Assembly (NCBI RefSeq): GCF_036173125.1
Contig: NZ_CP108054.1
Coordinates: 4,030,001-4,094,000 of the forward strand
Reading direction: 5' to 3'
DNA: 64,000 nucleotides
Source: Streptomyces sp. NBC_00286
Lineage (GTDB): Bacteria > Actinomycetota > Actinomycetes > Streptomycetales > Streptomycetaceae
Under the pieces are notes generated by a model. That model had not been told where the DNA came from, made no database searches, and saw only the letters and a program-made list of their open reading frames with translations. Below are positions 18,146-25,200 of this stretch, one piece after another (positions within the stretch are counted from its first letter, which is position 1; each line of letters begins with the position of its first letter). Position numbers and translations under genes: made by a program.

Positions 18146-18288
18146 GTCACCGTCCTGCTAAGGACGGAGCAGGTGAGGTCCACTTCTGGTTGCTCGCCGA
18201 TTACGCCATCCACACGACGCGGTGACAGACCGTTGACCAGGACTAACGGCGTCGACCCAGCCACACAATCCGGCCCTTGTCCTAACTC

Positions 18289-18355
18289 TTGACACCTTCT
18301 CGCGGCCGCCTATAGCGTCTCGCCGACTTTCCGAACACTGTTCTATATATCGGAC
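18289..18355 (+). promoter_or_regulatory. Promoter and IclR-like operator for the GH43 gene
   Basis: TTGACA (18289-18294) and TATAGC (18311-18316) are separated by 16 bp, a good vegetative promoter. GTTCTATATATCGGAC (18340-18355) follows; 12 of its 16 bases agree with its own reverse complement, resembling operators of IclR-type sugar regulators, and it lies just past the expected start point. A GAACACTGTTC dyad (18333-18343) overlaps it. The leader to the ATG at 18672 would be about 350 nt. The stretch 18360-18671 shows no gene. Confidence 0.5.
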
Positions 18356-18671
18356 ATAGATCGCTGACACTCGCCCGCTCACCACTCCACCTGCTGCGTG
18401 AGCGGTCGCCGCGTCGGCGTCCTCGTCCGCTACCTCCTCGACCGCACGAAGAGCCGACCACCACCGATCTCCGGGCCGCAACGGGAACGGCCCGGCGCCA
18501 TGCCTGTCATGGGCATGCAACCACCTCCTCCGTATGCGTACGAGCCGCCCCGGCGTCGTTCGTGACCCCGCTGAGCCACTCGGGCGTGACCCCGTACTCG
18601 CCCTGCCCGAGCGGCGAATCGACGCGGAGTCCGGCGTCGTTCGGGCACACGAAGAAAGGCAGGAGACCGCC

Positions 18672-20102
18672 ATGTCCCCGTTTCTCGCACGGCTGGCGGC
18701 GATTTGGATCGCCGCCTGCCTGCTCTTCACAGGCCAGGCCCTGACCGCACCACAGCGGGCCGATGCCGCCGACCCGGGCTACCTGATGACGCACTTCGTC
18801 GGTGAGGGGGAGACCGGCCAGCAGCTCTACTTCTCACACAGCACGGACGGCCTGCGCTGGAAAGACCTCAACGGCGGCGGCATGACCCTGCGTTCCACGG
18901 TGGGCACGCGTGGAGTACGCGACCCCGCACTGGTCCGCTCCCCGGGCGGCGACAAGTACTGGATCATCGCGACCGACCTGTGCATCGGCTGCGGCCAGTC
19001 GTGGGACGACGCCATCAACCGCGGCAGCCGCAACCTCGTGGTGTGGGAGTCGACCGACCTGGTCAACTGGTCCGCGCCGCGACTGCTCAACGTCGCCGGA
19101 GCCATCCCCGACGGCCGCAACGCCTGGGCGCCGGAGGCGATCTGGAACCCGGCCACCAACGACTACGTCCTGTACTGGGCGACGAACGTGCCCCTCGACG
19201 GCAAGACGAAGCACCGTATCTATTACGCCCGCACCAGCGACTTCCGCTCCATCACCACCCCGCAGATCTACATCGACCGCCCCGGCACCCAGGAACTCAT
19301 CGACACCCAGATCGTCGAGATGCCGGCAGGAGTCGGCAGCCACCGCTACGTACGGGCCTCCGGCGACGGCCAGATCACCCTGGAAGGCAGCAACTCGATC
19401 CTGGGAACGTGGACGCGACTCGGCGACCTCTCCGGCATCGGACTGACCGGCTCCCAGGTCGAGGGCCCGATGTGGATGAAGTTCCGGGACCGCAACGAGT
19501 GGGCCCTGTACCTCGACCAGTACGCCTCAGGCCGCGGCTACATGCCGGTCACGACGACCAACCCGTCCGCCTCCGGCACCTACCGCCTCCCGGCGTCGGG
19601 CGGCTACGACATGGGCGGCAACAAGAAGCGCCACGGCTCGATCCTGACCCTCACGGCCGCCGAGGAGAGCCGCGTCCTTGCCCGCTGGGCCGACACCCCG
19701 GCCAAGCGGCTCCAGTCGTTCAACTTCCAGGACCGGTACGTACGGCACGCCAACCTCGACGTGCGCATCGACCAGAACATCACCGGCCCGGACGCCCAGT
19801 TCCGGCCGCGGCCCGGCCTGGCAGGCTCCGGCACCGTCTCCTTCGAGTCGGTGAACTTCCCCGGCTACTTCCTGCGCCACTCCAACTACGACTTCCAGCT
19901 GGTCCGCAACGACGGCACCGCCCAGTTCGCCGCGGACGCCACCTTCCGCCAAGTCGCCGGCCTGGCCGACGCGACCTGGTCGTCGTTCCAGTCCTACAAC
20001 CACCCCGACCGCTACATCCGCCACTACGCCTACCAGCTCCGCCTCGACCCGATCACCACCGCGACAGCCCGAGGCGACGCCACCTTCCGCGCAACGAACT
20101 GA
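18672..20102 (+). CDS. Secreted GH43-type glycosidase with AbfB (CBM42) domain
   Basis: A 476-residue exoenzyme with a signal peptide ending near residue 35. The five-bladed propeller covers about 37-340 and includes the GVRDPALV stretch (catalytic aspartate region), AWAPEAIWN and SQVEGPMWMKF (acid glutamate region). The C-terminal 130 residues are an arabinose-binding AbfB domain with repeating FQDRYVRHANLDVRID, FPGYFLRHSNYDFQL and HPDRYIRHYAYQLRLD blocks, the beta-trefoil pattern. It likely removes arabinofuranosyl side chains. Start 18672 follows AGGAGA. It probably works with the GH78 enzyme on pectin or hemicellulose. Confidence 0.87.
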   Translation: MSPFLARLAAIWIAACLLFTGQALTAPQRADAADPGYLMTHFVGEGETGQQLYFSHSTDGLRWKDLNGGGMTLRSTVGTRGVRDPALVRSPGGDKYWIIATDLCIGCGQSWDDAINRGSRNLVVWESTDLVNWSAPRLLNVAGAIPDGRNAWAPEAIWNPATNDYVLYWATNVPLDGKTKHRIYYARTSDFRSITTPQIYIDRPGTQELIDTQIVEMPAGVGSHRYVRASGDGQITLEGSNSILGTWTRLGDLSGIGLTGSQVEGPMWMKFRDRNEWALYLDQYASGRGYMPVTTTNPSASGTYRLPASGGYDMGGNKKRHGSILTLTAAEESRVLARWADTPAKRLQSFNFQDRYVRHANLDVRIDQNITGPDAQFRPRPGLAGSGTVSFESVNFPGYFLRHSNYDFQLVRNDGTAQFAADATFRQVAGLADATWSSFQSYNHPDRYIRHYAYQLRLDPITTATARGDATFRATN

Positions 20103-20271
20103 CGGGTCCAACCGCCCTCAACGCCCACAATCCCGCACCACAAGCCCCAGAGACCCCAGGTCAGAAGCACTCCAGCCCGCCGCCCCACTCCCCCGCCCCA
20201 ATACGGAGACCCCTCGCCGACGCACATCCGCTACGCTATCCCTGGTCAATCCGGCCTTCGGGCCGCCGTCG

Positions 20272-20344
20272 GCCTTCGTAGCTCAGGGGATAGAGCACCG
20301 CTCTCCTAAAGCGGGTGTCGCAGGTTCGAATCCTGCCGGGGGCA
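20272..20344 (+). tRNA. tRNA-Arg (CCU anticodon)
   Basis: A complete cloverleaf. The acceptor arm is GCCTTCG with CGGGGGC (two G-U pairs), the D-arm contains AGCTCAGGGGATAGAGC, the anticodon stem is CCGCT/AGCGG with loop CTCCTAA (anticodon CCT at 20305-20307), and the T-arm contains GGTTCGAATCC. CCA is not encoded. The 3' half faces an integrase gene, which marks it as the attachment site of the element that follows. Confidence 0.93.
20300..20344. other. Inferred att site (tRNA 3' half)
   Basis: The integrase gene ends 160 bp beyond the tRNA and points towards it, the standard layout for tyrosine-recombinase elements that use a tRNA 3' end as core. I found no second copy of this segment in the window, so the other boundary must lie beyond 64000 or has been lost. 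Confidence 0.45.
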
Positions 20345-20376
20345 CAGGGCCTGACCAGGCAATATAAATCGAACAG

Positions 20377-20408
20377 CCCCCTCGAATTGATCTTCGAGGG
20401 GGTTTTTT
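20377..20408 (+). terminator. Intrinsic terminator after tRNA-Arg
   Basis: CCCCCTCGAA/TTCGAGGGGG stem with a 6-nt loop followed by TTTTTT, a textbook terminator for the tRNA transcript. Confidence 0.85.
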
Positions 20409-20505
20409 CGTGGCCAGTGGGACCAATGTGGGACCGAGGCCAGCGGCAGCGTGTGTGCTGAATATGTGCCGACTCACTCCGGCTCCGTTGCAGCTCACAG
20501 CCCTG

Positions 20506-22086
20506 TTACGCGGCTGGCTCCTCTTCGGCGGCTGAGGGCTCGGGGTCCGGAACGGCCTTGGGGCGTCGTGGCGACTCGTGGCCAGGATTCTGCTGCGCCT
20601 TGCGTGGAACGATCGCCACGGGCGCGTCTGCGGCTTCCTGTTCGAATTGCGGAAGGACGCTGGTGTACGTATCGGCGGTGAGCTTGTACGAGGAGTGCCC
20701 GAGCATGACCTGGATGGTCTTCATGTGAATGCCGGCCGCGAGGGACAGCGTCGCGGCGCAGTGGCGCAGGTCGTGTAGCCGGATCGGCGGCAGGTCGTGC
20801 TTCTGGATGAGCCGGTTGAAGATCTGGGAGAGGTATTCCGGGTGGTACGGGCGGCCGTCCTCCCAGGTGAAGACGCGTCCGGAGTCGACGTACGGGCCGT
20901 ACTTCTTGGGCTCTTTGCGGTGCTTTTCCTCCCACTCCGCGCGCTCGGTCTGCTGACGGCGCCGCCAGAACTTGAGGAGCTGGTGCGTCTGGCTGTCGAG
21001 CCGGATGGTGCGGGCGCCGCTGTCGCTCTTGGGGGTGTCCTCCCAGACGTCATAGGAGGCGGCGACGAGCTGTTCGCTGATGTGGACGGTGCCGAGGGTC
21101 ATGTCGGTCTCGCGCCAGGGCAGGCCGCAGGACTCGCCGCGGCGGGTGCCGCGGAAGACCATGAGGTGGAACATCGGGTAGAGCCGGTGCTCGGCGACAG
21201 CGTCCAGGAAGGCGCCGGTCTGCTCGGCCGTCCAGACCATGACCGCGCCCGACTTCTCCCCCGTCTCGCGCCAGTGGGCGACGCGTTCGTCGGTCCAGAC
21301 GAGCGGCTTGGGCGGGGTGTACTTCGGTAGGACGACGTGCTTGGCCCAGTTGTCGCTGATGAGCTTTTCGGTGTTCTTGGCGTAGTCGAGGGCGGCGCTG
21401 AGCTCGTTCTTCAGCTTGAGTTGGGCGCCGGGGCCGGTGATGTACCTCGGCTTCCTTCGGGCCTCGCGGAGCTTCTCCTTGGCCGCGTTCCATTGCTGGC
21501 GCAGTTCGGGCGGGCGCGGCTTGAGGGCATCCTTCCAGGCACGGTGGGCGGCCTCGCACTCCAGCCTGGCCAGCTCGGCGGCGTCCCGATTGGCGGCGTG
21601 CTGCTCGTTGTCGCGCCAGATCTGCTCGAACATCTCCTGCAGGTGCCGAGTACGCAGGTCCCGCATCTTGATCTGCCCCAGGGCCGGGATGAAGACCCGG
21701 CGGATGTGGTCGCGGTAGCTCTCGCGGGTGGAGCGCTTGAGGTCGACGCGTTTGTCGAACCAGCGGAGCAGGAAGTGCTCGACGGTCTCGTCCGAGAGCA
21801 CGTCGATGCCGTCCTGCGCCTCGCCCCACAGCGTCTGGGCCTCTTCCTCTGCCTTCTTCTTGGTGAGGAAGCCTCCTCTGCGGACTCGGCGTCTCTTGCC
21901 GTCCGGCCCGGGCGGCAGCTCCATGGTGAAGTACCAGAGGCCATGGTCACGCTTGCCGAACTGAGGACACTCCGCCCCGAGTTGCCGCTGCTTGGGACGG
22001 CCACCGTCGTCGAGGACGGGTTCGCCGTCCTCCCCCAGGACGGGCCCTCTGCATGCGCAGCGCTTGTAGACCGAACCCTTGAACAC
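20506..22086 (-). CDS. int: Tyrosine site-specific integrase
   Basis: A 526-residue phage integrase. The N-terminal region holds a cysteine-containing arm-binding segment. The SAM-like core-binding domain (about 100-290) carries an unusually long charged helical insert (about 150-215). The catalytic domain has the arginine in MVFRGTRRGE (about 315), HDLR (H438, R441), LGHSS (H464) and the nucleophile in ADTYTSV (Y474). GTG 22086 is chosen because AGGAGGGG lies 4 bases before it; earlier in-frame starts give a low-complexity N-terminus. It catalyses integration into the adjacent tRNA-Arg gene. Confidence 0.92.
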   Translation of the reverse strand: MFKGSVYKRCACRGPVLGEDGEPVLDDGGRPKQRQLGAECPQFGKRDHGLWYFTMELPPGPDGKRRRVRRGGFLTKKKAEEEAQTLWGEAQDGIDVLSDETVEHFLLRWFDKRVDLKRSTRESYRDHIRRVFIPALGQIKMRDLRTRHLQEMFEQIWRDNEQHAANRDAAELARLECEAAHRAWKDALKPRPPELRQQWNAAKEKLREARRKPRYITGPGAQLKLKNELSAALDYAKNTEKLISDNWAKHVVLPKYTPPKPLVWTDERVAHWRETGEKSGAVMVWTAEQTGAFLDAVAEHRLYPMFHLMVFRGTRRGESCGLPWRETDMTLGTVHISEQLVAASYDVWEDTPKSDSGARTIRLDSQTHQLLKFWRRRQQTERAEWEEKHRKEPKKYGPYVDSGRVFTWEDGRPYHPEYLSQIFNRLIQKHDLPPIRLHDLRHCAATLSLAAGIHMKTIQVMLGHSSYKLTADTYTSVLPQFEQEAADAPVAIVPRKAQQNPGHESPRRPKAVPDPEPSAAEEEPAA

Positions 22087-22246
22087 AGTTCCCCTCCTGT
22101 GTGCCACTTGAGCTGCCAAGCGAGGGAGATCATATGTTGAAGCAGTTCGCCGTCTCTCGTCTTCTTGAACACACAGAAACGCACGCACTGACACCGATCC
22201 CCCATCAACGTGGGTAGATAGTGAGGCGACCAGCCCCCTGAAGAGC

Positions 22247-22331
22247 CCACATATGTGGTGGCGTACATGAGCTCTCTTACTCATCACCATCGATGCAGAT
22301 CTTGATCGGCCGCCGAGAGAGAACTTAGACT
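22247..22331. promoter_or_regulatory. Control region between int and the HTH gene
   Basis: A 12-bp perfect palindrome CCACATATGTGG lies at 22247-22258. A probable rightward promoter follows, TTGATC (22302-22307) and TAGACT (22326-22331) spaced 18 bp, firing towards the small genes at 22381 and 22437. The remainder of 22087-22380 shows no gene. Confidence 0.4.
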
Positions 22332-22380
22332 CCGTCGGCACTTCCTGGGAGGCGCGGGGGCGGAACAGGAGAGTCTGACC

Positions 22381-22440
22381 ATGCGAGATCGAAAAGATCC
22401 GGCCATCCGGAACGCATCGTCGGCGGTGGTGCGCCGATGA
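22381..22440 (+). CDS. 19-residue leader ORF coupled to the HTH gene
   Basis: ATG 22381 has an AGGAGA site 8 bases upstream, and the frame encodes 19 residues (begins MRDRKDPAIRN). Its TGA overlaps the ATG of the next gene (ATGA), while that gene has no obvious ribosome-binding site of its own. It is therefore likely translated to couple ribosomes into the HTH gene. No family is recognisable. Confidence 0.5.
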   Translation: MRDRKDPAIRNASSAVVRR

Positions 22441-22640
22441 CCCGGGACGAGGTGCTCGCGTTGCCGGTGACGGTCGACGTCCTGACGGCGGGCAAGGCGT
22501 TCGGCTTCAGCAGGAACACGACGTACGAGCTGATCAAGTCCGGCGAGTTCCCGGTGCCGGTGCGCCCATACGGCAAGGGCAAGCGGAGGGTGCTTACTTC
22601 GGAGCTGTGGGATGCCCTCGGAGTGCGACCGTCGGATTAG
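22437..22640 (+). CDS. Small HTH protein, excisionase/AlpA-like
   Basis: A 67-residue basic DNA-binding protein with a MerR/excisionase-type winged helix: LTAGKAFGFSRNTTYELIKSGEFPVPVRP. Proteins of this kind beside an integrase act as excisionase or as its regulator. It is divergent from int and coupled to the preceding 19-residue ORF. It overlaps the convergent gene at 22637 by four bases. Confidence 0.75.
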   Translation: MTRDEVLALPVTVDVLTAGKAFGFSRNTTYELIKSGEFPVPVRPYGKGKRRVLTSELWDALGVRPSD

Positions 22641-22999
22641 GGTGCGCTGTCCCTTGGAGTAGTCGGCGGCGTGTCAGCTACCTCGGGCACGCTGTCTGCC
22701 ACCTGCGCTCGCTCAGCTCTGGTCGGGTCGGTCGAGTCCGAGATCAGTTCCGCGACGCGCAGGGTGCACTCCCACTCCGTCATCTGGCCCTTGATCACCA
22801 CCAGGTACGACTCCTGGTCGGCGAAGCGGTACACCTGGCGCCACTTCTCTCTGATCCTTTTGTTCGGCAGGTACGTGTGGACGACAGCGTGGAGTTCCTC
22901 CAGTGCACTGTCCTTCGTTCCCAGCCCGCGGCGGATGATCGTGGTCCCGTAAAAGTCAGGGTTGCTTCCGCACTGCGCGATCACGGCCCAGTTGCCCAT
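22637..22999 (-). CDS. Conserved-looking protein of unknown function
   Basis: A 120-residue soluble acidic protein beginning MGNWAVIAQCGSNPDFYG, with a DQESYLVVIKGQMTEWECTL segment and a Pro/Thr-rich tail. I do not recognise a family. The regular alternation of hydrophobic residues suggests a small alpha/beta fold. It is tail-to-tail with the HTH gene, sharing four bases, and belongs to the integrative element by position. The 23000-23309 spacer beyond it shows no gene. Confidence 0.6.
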   Translation of the reverse strand: MGNWAVIAQCGSNPDFYGTTIIRRGLGTKDSALEELHAVVHTYLPNKRIREKWRQVYRFADQESYLVVIKGQMTEWECTLRVAELISDSTDPTRAERAQVADSVPEVADTPPTTPRDSAP

Positions 23000-23309
23000 G
23001 CCTGCTCCCCCTTGGCACTGGCGGCATCGACGCTAGTCAGCCACAGCCCTGCCGCCTGGGCAAGGGGGCCGGTGACGCGGCATCAGCTCGCACCCATCCC
23101 AACGTCGGCTCCGCAAACCCCTTTCCCCGACAGTGAGTTGGCGCAGGCCGAGGTGCCGGCACTCTCCAGTAACCGATCTTCCCGTTGTACAGTCCGCCGT
23201 GCAGCTGCTGACCTCGGTTCACAGCCGAGTCTCAGATGTAGGGGTGACAATGCTGCGTTTTGGCATACCCTGCGCGTAGGAAGCAGGGGGACTTTGGGCT
23301 GGAGAGTAC

Positions 23310-24224
23310 ATGAGGGCGTACGGGCATGAGACGGACGGTGTCACCGCCGTTCCCGAGGAGGCGGCCTACCTGGCGGCGGTTGCCAAGCTTCTCCTCGAGG
23401 AGGAGAAGACGCTCACCGAGGCCACCGAGTGGATGACGAAGAACGCCGGACCGACGGTGTCGGGGCGGCCGTGGTCGCCGACCACGCTGCGCCGCCGTCT
23501 GCGGAACCCGGCGATCGCCGGCCTTCGGGAGAACGCCGAGGGTGAGCTGGTCCGCGGCCCGGCCGAGCCGCTGATCGACCGCGAGACGTTCGACGCGCTG
23601 CAGGAGCTCTTCCAGGAGAACCAGAAGAGCCAGGGCACCAAGTCCCGGCACGTGCACTACCTGTCCGGCGGTACGGCGACCTGCGCCTTGTGCAAGCAGC
23701 CGCTGGTGGCCCGGTCCACGGCGAACGGCGGACGCGGGTACGTGTGCGAGGTCTGCGGCAAGGTACGGATCTCCGCCGAGCCGCTGGACGAGTACATCGG
23801 CGAACGCGTCGTCGCCCGGCTGGCGAGCCCTAAGCAGCTCAAGCGGCTCGCCGCGTTCCGTGACCGGTTGGCCGCGGAGGCCCGGGAGGCGGAGCGCTTC
23901 CAGAAGGAACTGCGGGGCCACAAGGAGGAGTTGGCGACGGCGTACGGCGGCAAGGAGCTGAACCTGAGCGAGTTCCGGGCGGCCAAGGCCGCGTTGGAGA
24001 AGCGGCGCGGTGAGGCGATGGCGGCCGTACGGCGGGGCAAGGCCCTCGAGGAGCTGCCGGAGTTGACCCCGCAGGGCGTCGAGACCTGGTGGAACGAGAC
24101 TGCTGGCCGTGAGCAGCGCAGGAACCTGGTGCAGCTCACCGTGCGGGAAGTGCGCGTGGGTCCGGCGACGGTGCGCGGGTCGCGGAAGTTCGACGAGGCC
24201 CGGTTCGAGATCTTCTGGCGGTAG
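23310..24224 (+). pseudogene. Serine recombinase lacking its catalytic domain
   Basis: 304 residues match only the C-terminal two thirds of a large serine recombinase. The recombinase domain begins RAYGHETDGVTAVPEEAAYL and contains TVSGRPWSPTTLRRRLRNPAIAG. A zinc ribbon follows (CALCKQPL...CEVCGK), then a coiled coil (about 170-240) and the terminal domain. The N-terminal resolvase domain with the catalytic serine is absent, and an in-frame TAG lies just upstream at 23277. ATG 23310 follows GGAG, so a truncated DNA-binding protein could still be made. It is a remnant of a second integration system. Confidence 0.8.
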
Positions 24225-24282
24225 CGGGCTGCCTGCGCTTCGGCTTGGCTGCCGACCCTTTCGGCGACTGCTCCCGCATAGG

Positions 24283-24785
24283 TCATTCATGGCGCGGAGT
24301 GGGTGGAACCCTGGCCGTACGCCTCCGCGCGCCTCCGGCCCGGAGGCGTAGGGCCGCAGTGACCATGAGCCGGATGGCGCGCGGTGGGGCAGGAATCCCC
24401 ACTGACTGACGCAGGGGGTCGTCGAGAAGAGCGCTGGCCGCGGCTTGCACCACAGGGGCGGCCATGGGTGGGAATCGGTCGGAGAGCAGGTTCCGAGTCG
24501 CCTCCATGAGCGTCCGCCCTTCGGGACTCGGCGCCATGTGGTGGTGCTCGAAGTCGTCCATCCATCGGGCCAGCTCGGTGTAGGAGGCAGGGACGGCCTT
24601 GATGCCCATCCGCTCCGCCAAGTCGAAGTAGAAGGCGTGGGCCGAGATCTTCTCCCGCCCAGTGGTGCGCCGTATGCCGTGGTGATCGATCCAGCGCATC
24701 GGCGTGACGCAGAACGCCCCCAGGACGTACACGAACTCATCGTTGCCAACGGGCAGGCGGTCATGGAGCCGGTTCAGCCGGGCCA
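24283..24785 (-). pseudogene. 5'-truncated MpaB/DUF2236-type oxygenase fragment
   Basis: The minus strand encodes about 165 residues matching the C-terminal half of DUF2236 (MpaB-like) haem oxygenases: ARLNRLHDRLPVGNDEFVYV, then TPMRWIDHHGIRRTTGREK and ELARWMDDFEHHHM. The N-terminal half is missing. At about 24785 the sequence changes to a ParB-like gene on the opposite strand, which marks a recombination junction. Such oxygenases are chromosomal, not phage genes, so this is foreign debris in the prophage. Confidence 0.65.
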
Positions 24786-25114
24786 CCGCGTCGCGACCGG
24801 CCGGATCGTCCTGTCCGGCAACCACCGTACGAAGGCCGCCATCGAGGCCGGGCTGTCGACGGTCTTCTGGCTGGAGGTCACGGACCCGTTGCCCCGCCAG
24901 AAGCAGATCGCGCTGCAGCTCTCCCACAACGATCACAGGCGAGGACGACCCGGCCCACCCTCAAGGCGCTGTAGAGGAGTTGGAGGACGTCTCGGTGCGC
25001 CTGTACTCGGGGCTGGATGACAAGATGCTCGAGCTCCTGGAGGAGGTGAGTGTGCCGAGCCTCGCGGAGGCCAATCTGGACTTCGCGACGGAACTGCGGA
25101 CGTGTCCGGCCTGA
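24786..25114 (+). pseudogene. Frameshifted phage ParB-like nuclease-domain fragment
   Basis: Plus-strand sequence encodes GRIVLSGNHRTKAAIEAGL, the ParB-domain GxHR motif, then WLEVTDPLPRQKQIALQLSHN. The continuation is in other frames: GEDDP..., then EELEDVSVRLYSGLDDKMLE and VPSLAEANLDFATEL. At least two single-base losses (near 24930 and 24970) and a missing start make it a pseudogene. ParB-like proteins commonly precede the terminase in this class of actinophage, in agreement with its position. Confidence 0.65.
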
Positions 25115-25200
25115 CGGACGAAGACCGTCGCGCCCGCATGGAGTAGCTGCGCCGCGAACTCGATGCGCGCATCGGCACGTTGGGCGGCGACCAGACATGA
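25102..25200 (+). pseudogene. Small phage ORF interrupted by an amber codon
   Basis: GTG 25102 opens a 32-residue frame (VSGLTDEDRRARME, stop, LRRELDARIGTLGG) with an internal TAG at 25144-25146. The terminal TGA overlaps the terminase ATG (ATGA), so it once coupled to the terminase. No function is known. Confidence 0.45.

Noticed and set aside
23037..23222. 61-codon minus-strand frame upstream of the recombinase fragment
   Set aside because: Lacks a ribosome-binding site and any recognisable motif.
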